Assembly: GCA_006384855.1 (NCBI GenBank)
Contig: VCJN01001754.1
Coordinates: forward strand, 124,001 to 188,000
DNA: 64,000 nt
Origin: Tetraselmis striata
Lineage: Eukaryota > Chlorophyta > Chlorodendrophyceae > Chlorodendrales > Chlorodendraceae
Direction: 5' to 3'
Under the pieces are notes generated by a model. The model saw nothing but the letters and a program-made list of their open reading frames with translations, was not told the DNA's origin and made no database searches. Both the position numbers and the translations under genes were made by a program. This document shows, piece after piece, positions 1-9,508 of this stretch (position 1 is its first letter; each line of letters starts with the position of its first letter).

Positions 1-351
1 TAGCGGTGCGGCTGCCCGCGCGGGCGCGGGTGCGCGGAATGGCGCGGAAGCAACACTAGTCCCTTTCCCCCTCCCCCGGCCTCTAGCTGAGGTACCGCGG
101 CCCCGACCGCCACCTCCTCATTCGTCCTTCCCGCGCGCCATTGGAGCGTGCCGCGGCGGTGATAGCATGGCCGTCAGGTAGGGAGTGCGATGCGCATTGC
201 CACGCCGTAAGCGACTACTTGTGCAGGTAGCCGGTAACAACGAGCGTTCGTGAATAAGGGAGAGCAGTAGCAATAGCGACTAAGCCTCTAAATCCGGCAT
301 AGCACGGCGGTAATACCGGTACCCGCCGTGTATCTGTTAAGACCCAGGTAC
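1..351. other. Intergenic, no gene seen
   Basis: The first ~200 bases are GC-rich and the remainder is mixed sequence leading into the palindrome array. No reading frame with recognisable protein character and no RNA gene was seen. Confidence 0.4.
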
Positions 352-985
352 GAAAATGCCTTGTGTACACACAGCGCGCCCTGTGTATCCCCATGTCATC
401 AATTTGACCTGTGTATACACAGGTCATATTTTTAATTGACCTGTGTACACAAAGGTCATTATTTTGCCTGTGTATACACAGTCGATACCGTAATGACCTG
501 TGTGTACACGGGTCATGTTTACTTTGACCCGTGTACACACAGGTCACTTTTTATGACCCGTGTACAAACAGGTCAAAGTGATCATGACCCGTGTACACAC
601 AGGTCATTACGGTATCGACCTGTGTATACACGGGTCACCAATGATACCTAAAACCCGACACCTTGTTTGCACATGGGGCATCTGTGAAATGGCCTGGGTG
701 AAAACATGTACTTGGGTCATATGTCAGATGACCTGTGTACAAATAAACAGGCAGCGATGTTCGCGCACTTGGGTCATTTTCTATGACCTGTGTGTACACA
801 TAGTGATTTCAAGTGACCTGTGTATACACAGGTCATGGCCAAAATGACCTGTGTGTACACATACAGGTCAATGCAAGTGACCTATGTGTACACATGGCAT
901 ACAAGGTTATGCCCTGTGTATACACAGGGCACTTAAATGCCATGTGTATACACAGGGCGTTCTGACCATGACCTGTGTATACATA
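352..985. repeat. Array of about 18 short palindromes, core TGTGTATACACA
   Basis: The stretch is built from imperfect copies of a ~22-bp palindrome with core TGTGTATACACA flanked by TGACC on the left and GGTCA on the right. A perfect copy lies near 405-426. Variants carry CGTGTACACA or TGTGTGTACA cores. Copies sit roughly every 25-45 bases with short unrelated spacers. Each unit is self-complementary, so it could form a small hairpin or bind a dimeric protein. The short frames crossing the array (TCVYTGQ-like repeats) are by-products of the repeat and I do not regard them as genes. Confidence 0.85.
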
Positions 986-1707
986 GGGCATTTTCGTACA
1001 TGGGTCTTAACATCTCCATTAAGGAAAAAATCCTCGTACGAATAAGCAATAAGCGGCGATAAGCGGCGTAGCACCAGCGTAAACCGTGCATAACATCCAG
1101 CGCACAACCTCCCGCGCACAACCATCCCGCGCACATCTAGGGCATAACCATCCTCTTAAAAAATATTGCACGACACGGGAATTGTCCGATGGCGGTTGCT
1201 ACACAGCGTAGTCGTACATCGTCCTACAAACCGCTTGAAATTTACGATCGGTAGTTGTACGAGTATTTTACGGATATTAATTGTACTGTACAAACTTGGG
1301 TCATGGCAGGCTTGGAGGAAGGATTAGTCGCTACCGTACGGGTAATCGTACGAGCGTCAGGTCCGGCGGAAAATATTATTTCGTCACCGATACAGGACGA
1401 CGGGTACTGGTACAGCAGGTACTCGGAGCCAGTGATCATTACAGTGCGACGCGCCACCACCGGCGACGCGCCACCACAGAGGAACGAACGGTGCATCTGC
1501 AGATACGAACGACAGAGTGACCTCATTTGCTTGCCGCGGTCTACCGTCCAAGCACGGACTGTGATACTCGAACGAGGTACCTGCAGGCATGTGTTTCGAT
1601 AGTTTGGATAGAGGTTGTGTATGTGCCGAGACTTTCCTTTCGTATGGTCGTGTTTCAACTTGTGAAAAGTTCGTCCCTGCCGATACTCGTCGTGCCCCTG
1701 CTCCACA
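986..1707. other. Intergenic, no convincing gene
   Basis: Several overlapping frames of 70-150 codons are open on both strands around 1240-1700, but none shows a recognisable domain. Part of this stretch may be 5' leader or an early exon of the histidine kinase gene that follows. Confidence 0.35.
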
Positions 1708-1748
<41 letters not shown>

Positions 1749-1767
1749 TGCGAGCGAGCGAGCGAGC

Positions 1768-1812
<45 letters not shown>
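1708..1812. repeat. GA-rich microsatellite
   Basis: Runs of (GA)n are interrupted by (GAGC)n units. The tract lies about 100 bases upstream of the first exon I could place for the histidine kinase, so it is in its 5' leader, first intron or promoter. Confidence 0.9.
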
Positions 1813-1814
<2 letters not shown>

Positions 1815-1917
1815 GTATTATGTCCCCGAGAAAGTGCTCGCTGGAAAGGGGCCGCGCAGGGAGTCCGGCTGGCTCACCTGGGACCGCCTCGTGCTAATAC
1901 TGCTTGTGCTTCGGCAG

Positions 1918-4736
1918 GGACTACGCCAAGGAGAAATACGAGGAGCGCACAGCAGCAGTGCGCTGCGTGGCAGGGAAGGTATGAGTTTTTTGTATTTCTT
2001 GTTCAACCCCTCCTATGCGCCGAACAGCTTGCCTGCCTGCGCCTGGCCTGAAAACGCGAGTCGACATTCGCCAACAATGGCCAGGCTGTCTGAGTATCTG
2101 CCCTGATGGCGCTCCCTCCAGCTGCGACTAGCCCCACCCGCGACCGGCATGGAGGTGCTCGGCCAAGCGCAGCCGCGGCTACACGACGGCGAGGAACTCC
2201 ACCCAGGTACGCTGCACAGCCCCGGCAAAACGGCCGTTGTGAGCTGGCGCTACAGTCATCACTCCCCCAGGTCGGCTGCTATAGGGCACGCCCGAAGGCC
2301 AAATATGTGCGGCAACAATACTAGTAGTTGCCTCCTGGCGTTTTACGGACAGTGTGGTGTCAGAGGGGCTCAGTCTCAGAGCACAGTCAGTGGCAAATGA
2401 CAAACGGTAGCTAAAAATAAACACAGCTCTGGCTCTTTCAATGTGAATTAGGAAAGTGATCGGTGCTCAAGCCAACATGCATGGACACTTGCATGGTTTG
2501 CCTTTTGGCTTGGTTTCATGAATCCGCCCTGCAAAGTGCCCAGTCAATGGGCACACCAGCCCCCTGTCATGCCAACCAGTCAGTACATTCAGTTTGAGCA
2601 GCAGCAGCAGCAGCAGGGCACCAGTCGGCGTCGCACTCTGTACGCATGCCGGGAGTCTGCCTGCACGCCTACCTAACATGTGGGTTGGATGCTGCAGGCA
2701 GGCCAAGCGACCGGTCCGATGTCTTCCAGCCAAGCCCGGGCAGCGTCCAGGAGTCCCAGCCGCACCTCCAGCAGAGCACTGCTGGCAGCAGGGACCTGTT
2801 CTGGACCTATGCCGCCGACTTTGACAAGGCGCTGCTTCGATTTACGGCGCGGGCGCACGGCGGCCAGGGCGGCGCGGAAGCAGAGCTGGACATGCTGGAG
2901 CACAGCCGACAGTTTGGCGCCATCCTGGAGGTGCATGGCTTCAAGGGGCAGCCCTTTTCGCTGCGCTGCTGCAAGCTGGAGGAGAGCAGCAGCGTGAGCA
3001 TGGCGGCCCTGGAGGGCGAGGACCTGAATTGGGTGAAGACCAACGATGGCAAGAAGTGCCTGCACGTGGAGATTGTGCACGAGGGGGGGGACGAGGCGGT
3101 GCGCCCGCTGCCAGTGCTGCTAATGCAAGTGGCCTCCCTCACAGGCGGTGGCACATATTGCGCCTGGGTGGTGGGTGAGGCGGCGTACCTCAACCAGTCC
3201 CTGCCGCGCGACGGCGTGTGGCTGTGGTTCCCTTTTGCCAACACGGAGCTCATCAACGACGAGTTCTGGGAGCAGCTGGGCTACTCCCGGGAGGTCACGC
3301 CGGTGTACCCGCCACACAAGCCAGCCTCGTGGACAAACAAAATCGACCCTACCTCCCTGCAGCAGGCGCTGAACAACTTCCAGGTGATGGAGTGCACGCA
3401 GGGTGCGGTGCCGTACGACCTGCGGGTGCTGTACAGCAAGACGGGAGAAGACACCAATGTGTGCCTGCGCTGCCAGGCGACCCCCGTTGTGTGGTCCTGC
3501 GACGGCAAGGTGGTGGCGCTGATGGGCTGCCACACCGACGTGTCCGCCGACAACAAGGACCACCTGACTAAAATCTCCTTCATCGGCAAGATCAGCCACG
3601 AGATCCGGACGCCGCTCAACGCTCTGTGCGGAGCGTACGAGGTGTTGTCGGAGCACATGGCGGACGCACCGCCCAAGACGCGCGAAGCGTGGGACATGCT
3701 GAGCAGCGCGACGGCGCAGGTGCGCATGGTTGTGGACGACGTGCTCGACTACTCGGCGCTCAGTGCCGGCAAGATGGCTTTGCACAAGACGGCGGTGCCC
3801 CTGGAGGACCTGCTGGCAGAGTCGCTGCGGATGCACAGCTCCGCCGCAGAGAAGAAGGGCGTCACCCTCTCGATGTCGGCGTCCAGCGCTCCTCCCAACG
3901 TGCTCGTTGATCAGGCGCGCATGCAGCAGGTCTTGTGCAACCTACTGTCCAACGCGATCAAATTCACCTCTGAGGGCGGCACCGTCAACATGGTGGCGTC
4001 CACGCTGCCTAACCGGCTATCCTCCTCCATGGTCTACTTCAATATTGACGTCGTGGACACCGGGCGCGGCATCCCTCGCGCACATTGGGACAGTGTGTTT
4101 GAGGACTTCAACCAAGCGCGCCTTGGCGACTCATGCGTTGGCACCGGCCTCGGCCTCGCTATTTGCTCCATGCTGGTGGGCTTGCACGGCGGGAAGATTT
4201 TTGTGAAGGAGAGCCAGATGGGCGTGGGGACGACGGTCCGCATCCAACTGGAGACGCCGGTTGAAATCGCAGCTTTGCCAGTGCCACGTGTGAGAGCACT
4301 GCGGCCCACCTCAAGTCAGGGCACGACCAGATGCGAGACCATGTCCCTGGGCAGCGTGCTGGTGGTAGACGACACGAGGACCAATATCATCATAATCAAG
4401 GCGCTTTTAAAGAAGATTGATCCCACAGCCACCATCCTCGTGGCGGAGAACGGCAAGATGGCCGTTAGCCTGGCGCTCGAGAACGAGGTGAACTTCGTAC
4501 TGATGGACATCCACATGCCAGTGTTGGACGGCATTGAGGCCACCAAGTTTATCCTTGCCCGGAAGCCCTATTTGCCTGTGATCGGGCTCACCGCCAACAC
4601 AGACGCGGAGCTTGAAGTGCTGTGCCGCCAGATCGGCATGCGCGACGTGATGCTGAAGCCCACAACGCGGCCCATCCTAAAGCGAACCCTCGCCTGGATC
4701 ATGGCTGCATCTACAGAAGCGCTGGCAGTTGCATGA
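1918..4736 (+). CDS. Hybrid histidine kinase (PAS-HisKA-HATPase-receiver), 5' end incomplete
   Basis: Three exons fit in phase: 1918-1978 (after CGGCAG, ending before GTATGA), 2122-2206 and 2698-4736. The first exon begins mid-codon, so the start lies further upstream and was not found. The long exon carries a PAS-like segment (DGVWLWFPF... about 3211-3560). It is followed by a HisKA domain whose H-box KISHEIRTPLNAL has its phospho-accepting His at 3597-3599. The HATPase_c domain shows the N-box NLLSNAIKFT, G1 DTGRGIP and G2 GTGLGLAI. The C-terminal receiver has the acidic pair VVDD, phospho-acceptor Asp at 4506-4508 in LMDIHMPVLDG, GLTAN and the Lys of MLKP. All catalytic residues are present, so an active autokinase with an intramolecular phosphorelay is expected. 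No membrane segment is visible in the part recovered, suggesting a soluble sensor. The ligand cannot be told. Confidence 0.88.
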
Positions 4737-4925
4737 TGACAAGGATCGGGATGGTCTGCAGTCCCACACAGAGGACAGGGCACACAGGGTGCCAAGCAGT
4801 GAGATGCCAGGCCCCAGGGTAGACCTCTCTTGTCAGATGTGCCACATGCATCTTCCTAGAACCCCCCTGTACAACAGTTGCTACCAGGTAGGCAAGAAGA
4901 TATGATGTATGGCGTCGGACAAGCT

Positions 4926-4930
4926 TGTAA
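4926..4930 (+). terminator. Putative polyadenylation signal TGTAA (kinase gene)
   Basis: TGTAA occurs about 190 bases after the kinase stop codon. It is the usual polyadenylation signal of green-algal nuclear genes; the assignment rests on position and motif only. Confidence 0.5.
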
Positions 4931-5665
4931 TATGGTTTAATATAGATGTATTACGTACTTTCAATACACTCCCAACTCTTCCCAATCCAAACAGCTTGCT
5001 GGCTGCTGAGTACAGGGCATGCTCTGGTGGCATCTCGCACATGATGCACTCTGAATCCCCTTGCTCTGCGCGATTGTCGTGTGGGCCACAATAGCAAGGA
5101 ACGCTTTAATTGTGGATGATGATGGATATGGTCTAGACGACACGGTCACACATAAACTCATACAACGTAATTATACTTTTTCGACGATATCTTTCGGAAT
5201 CCGAGGGGCCAAAACCCAAACTATAGGTTTTTACACTACGTGGTTTTCGATAACTGCCAAACCCGAAACTAGGGTTCGGCCCCCTTGGATTCTGAAAGAC
5301 CTGCTCGAAAAGGTAGGATGGAAGCCGTACATTCGCGACGGTTCAGCAGAACTTGCAGTCGGGATGAGAATAAATATAAGGATTATGGTCGATTGAAATC
5401 GAGTCCGGGGCCGCCTCGGAAACTGTCTGCAGGTAATCCTTACCAGTACAGAACCCGTAGTATTAATATGAGGGAGATGTCATTTGCACCACCCTTAATA
5501 TACGGTGGTGGCTAGTTCGTCTCTACCCGTAGAGGTGAAAGTACTTCGCCCCGGGTACAGGTACCCGTGTCACAGGTATCTCATACAGGTACCCGTCCTC
5601 GTACGAGGCGGCTGTCGGTTGCATCATCATATACCCGGTAAATCACGGTACCAGGACCGGTCCCA
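4931..5665. other. Intergenic, no gene seen
   Basis: Moderately AT-rich sequence with several GGTACC/GTACCGG-type palindromes towards 5520-5660. No coding signal recognised. Confidence 0.35.
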
Positions 5666-5760
5666 GTACTGTAAAATTAAAGCGCGTTGTATTGTAAAAT
5701 AAAGCGCGTTGTATTTTCCTGAAAAATATAGCGCGCTGTACAATAAGCGCATTGTTTTCC
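5666..5760. repeat. Short tandem repeat, ~23-bp unit, three to four copies
   Basis: Units of the form TGTAAAATTAAAGCGCGTTG are repeated in tandem with drift; the third copy reads TGAAAAATATAGCGCGCTG and a shorter, more diverged fourth follows. Confidence 0.7.
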
Positions 5761-5954
5761 CCCGGGGGTGGGTAACGGGGAAACCCTTATTATATTGCAG
5801 CAGCGTCACTACGACGGCCGTTTACTGGAGCCCATATTCGACGAAATGCGGCGCTACCTAGATTTTTAGTCGTAGATCCGAGTTCCAGATTATTTGCCGA
5901 TCTATAATCCTTAGACTATTTTGCCGACAGCGCGCTCGGTCTACGATTTTCCAA

Positions 5955-6190
5955 TCCTACCATTTTTTTCGTCCCCCGGACAGGACTGGCACCAGTGAAA
6001 CCTCTGCAGCGTCTCTACGACCGTCGATTAGGCAGCAGCGATCCGGTCACGGAAAGCCCTGGGTAGGCGACGCTCCATCCGTTATCGTCATGAAGCAAAT
6101 TGCCGAAGCGTTCTGCAAGACTAATTGGGGGCCAGTGACGGAATTTCCAACACTGTTGGATCACCGTCTTAAAACACTATCATCAAAATA
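5955..6190 (+). repeat. Interspersed repeat family F1, copy 1
   Basis: This copy runs from GGACAGGACTGGCACCAGTG through AAGCAAATTGCCGAAGC to TTTCCAACACTGTTGGATCA. The same blocks in the same order occur at 34890-35090 and 56404-56635 on this strand and at 54385-54720 on the other. A fragment of the end lies at 23755-23835. No coding capacity was seen, so it is probably a non-autonomous mobile element or a piece of one. Confidence 0.8.
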
Positions 6191-6354
6191 CCCGGCACTG
6201 ACCACGAAAGGTCCGCCCTACGGGGTACCCGTTTGGGCGTCGGCCCCCCATTCGAGTAATGCGCGTGCTGGGGCAAGCCCCAAGCCGCGGAGCAACACAT
6301 TTCCGCGGAGCAACACATTTTACCCATCCTACCATACCTGTACTAGTTACGAGG

Positions 6355-6680
6355 TGAGTGTGATTATGTCTGTCTGTCCGTCGACGACTTTCGGAACGGT
6401 TTCGCAAAGATAATTAGGTAGATCCAAAATCTATCCGTTGTATTTTCCGTGATTATTCCGCGCAGGCCAAAATAGCCGTCGCGCTTATCTGTACCTGCTG
6501 CCTACAACCAGTACCGGTTACTGCCTTTTTTGTAATTCACACCTGTAAGGGACGGGTACCGGTCGCCGGCCGACCGCCCGCCCGGCCGCCGCAGGTCGGG
6601 CCGGTCGTCGCCGTTTGTAAGGTCTACGGGGCGAGCCCGCCGCGTGGACCGGACCCGGATGCCGCACGGACACCGCCCCC
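6355..6680 (-). repeat. Interspersed repeat family F2, copy 1
   Basis: Reverse complement of the element seen at 31440-31830 and 55735-56170. It has a GC-rich half containing GGTCCGGTCCACGCGGCGGG and ACGAACGGCGACGA, and a mixed half with CGGAATTA, GATCTAT and CGAAACNGTTCCGAA blocks. Here it directly follows an F1 copy; near 56 kb F2 precedes F1, so the two families are associated. Confidence 0.75.
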
Positions 6681-7149
6681 GGTGGAAGTGGAAGATGAGA
6701 TGTACGTCAAATATTGTAGCCGTACCAAAAAGGGCCCCAAAACGAGTGAAATTCGGCACCGCGCCCGGACGAATATCGGCGGTCGACGGTCAAGCGTCGG
6801 CGAGCGCTGCAGATATGTCGGCGCGCATCGGTATCATGGTGTTAAGTACTAATAATCGGTTCGATCACGTGGCTATGTCTGGGTTCCGTGGTTTTGTCCG
6901 TTATGAGTTTCGTGATTAAAACGGAGTCCGGGGTTTGGTCCGGTATATAGTTCGGTATCATTCCGCCCGCTTACGGAACGCACGAACGCACACGTACGGC
7001 TGTTGATCATCCCGCGTTCTGTCGGCACCACGCGGGAACGTGGCGCCCGGCCCGATAGCAATACCGGTCCTCGACGCCGTAGGGGTATAAATACGCGCTC
7101 TCGCACCGATGGTGGGTGGGGCGATTGCCAGCCCTGTGACAAACCGTAT

Positions 7150-8075
7150 AATAGTAAGATCCTACCCACCCACCCACCGCCTGGGCGGGCCCGACGACCG
7201 TCCTCGGCCCTCGGAATCGCGGGTTGTTCCTCCGCCTCCACCCCCGGCTGGGGATGGGGGCGGGGATCGTGCACGGGTGGCGCCTTGGTAGCCTTGGTAC
7301 CGCCCGTGTTGCCACTGCCGCGGAGGAGAAGTGTGAGCTGGACACCGGCGTCTTACGTCGTTGCTGGTCCGGTCAAGTCCCCGTTCGCTGTTCTTTGAGC
7401 ACCCTCTCCCTTCCTGTCATGTCGGCGCCTCCAGATCACATTCGGCCTAGTGCCGCTATTGGAGTGGCCCGGGATGTTGTGCTGGGAAGGGAGTTCTACC
7501 TTCGGCGGAAGGGGACGCGACCGAGCTGGCGGCGGATCTGGCGCTGGGCGGAACAAAACGCGCTGGACACCGGCATCTTACGTCGTTGCTGGCCCGGTCG
7601 GCTCTCCATTCCCTACTCGTTGAGCACTTTCTCCCTTCCTGCCATGTTGGCGCCTCCACATCACATGCGGCTCAGCGCCGTTGTTGGAGTGGCCCGGGAT
7701 GTTGTGCCGGGGAAGGCGTTCTACATTTGGCGGAAAAGGACGCGACCGAGCTGGCGGCGGGTTTGGCGTTGGGTGGCCTGCGTCTGTTTCACGCCCGTGG
7801 CGCCCCGTTCTGGGTTGGACGCCCCCAGCACTTCCGCTCCTTGCTGTGAGACCTCTACTTCGAAGCTCGTTTCTTGTCGGCGCCTTATCACATCACATTC
7901 GGCCTAGTGCCGCTATTGGAGTGGCCCGGGATTGTGTGCTGGGGAGAGCGTCACTACTACGTGAGGCGGCGGCTGGCTGGTGGCGATTCCTGGACGGTGG
8001 CTGTCATGGCGGTTCCCGCCTCCGGTGGCATGTAGCTGGATTTTCTTTTGGATTTCTTCAGGTTTGCAGCTGGCT
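7150..8075 (+). repeat. Interspersed repeat family F3, copy 1, with internal ~223-bp repeats
   Basis: GC-rich element starting near CACCCGCCGCCTGGGCGGGC. It contains two full internal units beginning CTGGACACCGGC (7339 and 7562) and a third partial unit from about 7878, then a lower-GC tail that runs into the hexanucleotide block. A frame is open from about 7224 to 7907 and matches, residue for residue over long stretches, the frame of the copy at 56880-57850 (LSTLSLPVMSAPP, GVARDVVLG, TRPSWRRIWRW motifs). I recognise no known protein family. Because the sequence is very GC-rich, open frames also occur on the opposite strand, so coding status is uncertain. Confidence 0.8.
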
Positions 8076-8085
8076 CATGTAATCA

Positions 8086-8986
8086 GTATAATAGTAATGG
8101 TAATGGTAATAGTGATAGTGATAGTGATAGTGATAGTGATAGTGATAGTGATAGTGATAGTGATAGTGATAGATAGTGATAGTGATAGATAGTGATAGTG
8201 ATAGTGATAGTGATAGTGATAGTGATAGTAATAAAATTAGTCATAGTCATAGTCATAGTCATAGTCTTAGTCTTAGTCTTAGTCATTGTCATTGTCATTG
8301 TCATTGTCATTGTCGTTGTCATTGTCATAGTGATCATAGTCATATAGTAATAGTAATAGTAATAGTAATAGTAATAGTAATAGTAATAGTAATAGTAATA
8401 GTAATAGTAATAGTAATAGTAATAGTAATAGTAATAGTAATAGTAATAGTATTAATAGTAATATAATAGTAATGTAATAGTAAATAATAGTAATAGTTAG
8501 TAATAGTAATAGTATAGTAAATAGGTAATAGTAATAGTAATAGTAATAGTAATAGTAATAGCTAATAGTAATAGTAATAGTAATAGTAATAGTAATAGTA
8601 TAGTAATAGTAATAGTAATAGTAATAGTAAGTAATAGTAAGTAATAGTAATAGTATAGTAAGTAGTAATAGGTAATAGTAATAATAGTAATAGCAATAGC
8701 AATAGTAATAGTAATAGTAATAGTAATATAATTAGTAATAGTAATAGTAATATAATAGTAATAGTAATAGTAATAGTAATAGTAATAGTATGGTAATAGT
8801 AATAGTTAATAGTAAAGTAATAGTAATAGTATAGTAATAGTAATAGTAATAGTAATAGTAATAGCAATAGTAATAGTAATAGTAATCGTAATCGTAATCG
8901 TAATCGTAATAGTAATCGTAATAGTAATAGTAATAGTAATAATGGTAATGGTAATGGTAATAGTAATAGTAATAGTAATAGTAATA
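8086..8986. repeat. Compound hexanucleotide microsatellite (~0.9 kb)
   Basis: Blocks of related hexamers follow one another: (GTGATA)n, then (CATAGT)n, (CTTAGT)n, (CATTGT)n, then a long (TAGTAA)n stretch with local slips, and finally (TAATCG)n and (GGTAAT)n. The hexamer frame drifts only at scattered short insertions. The long I/V- or L/Y-rich open frames across it are repeat artefacts. Confidence 0.95.
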
Positions 8987-9508
8987 TTTCTGAAGAGATC
9001 ATGAGGCAGTGTGTTGGCAACCTCACAGGGGGGCGGTTACATGGGTGTGTGGGAGAAGTTCTGCCACTGAGAAACAGCGGTGTCTGTGAAGACGCCGCTG
9101 CACTCCCCGGAGCGGGTGGGCGGGAGATACTGAAAATTCTGGCTGTTGTGAGGAACAGCCCCGGCTGCCCCCCTGGTTACTAACAAACGCACTGCGTTTC
9201 TAGACAGCCCTGCGGCAGCCCCAGGTCTGCTGGCAGTTGGGTCCCCTCACGGATCCAACTACCAATTACTAATCCTTGTAACTACATCTTTTTCTAATAA
9301 TTCTTGGTCTTGAGCTTCTGTTGCCTCATCCTTCATCTCTGCAGAAAACCGGTGTGGCTCTGGCCCACAGGCCACCACCAAACATGCCTTTCTGAAGAGA
9401 TCATGAGGCAGTGTGTTGGTAACCTCACAGGGGGGCAGTTACATGGGTGTGTGGGAGAAGTCCTGCCACTGAGTAACAGCGGTGTTTGTGAAGACGCCGC
9501 TGCACTCC
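8987..9508. repeat. Split direct repeats A1-B1-A2 of the first DIRS-like element
   Basis: A1 and A2 both start TTTCTGAAGAGATCATGAGG and stay nearly identical for ~120 bases with a handful of substitutions. B1 begins TACTGAAAATTCTGG and ends AAACATGCC immediately before A2, which is the junction a circular intermediate would carry. Confidence 0.85.

Noticed and set aside
215-847. Open frames of 70-110 codons with TCVYTGQ-type repeats
   Set aside because: They only translate the palindrome array; both strands and several frames give equivalent products.
352-985. CRISPR-like array
   Set aside because: Units are variable palindromes, spacers are short and irregular, there are no cas genes, and the DNA is clearly eukaryotic nuclear.
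8083-9026. Long frames rich in I/V, L or Y/T
   Set aside because: Direct consequence of hexanucleotide repeats, no start context or family.
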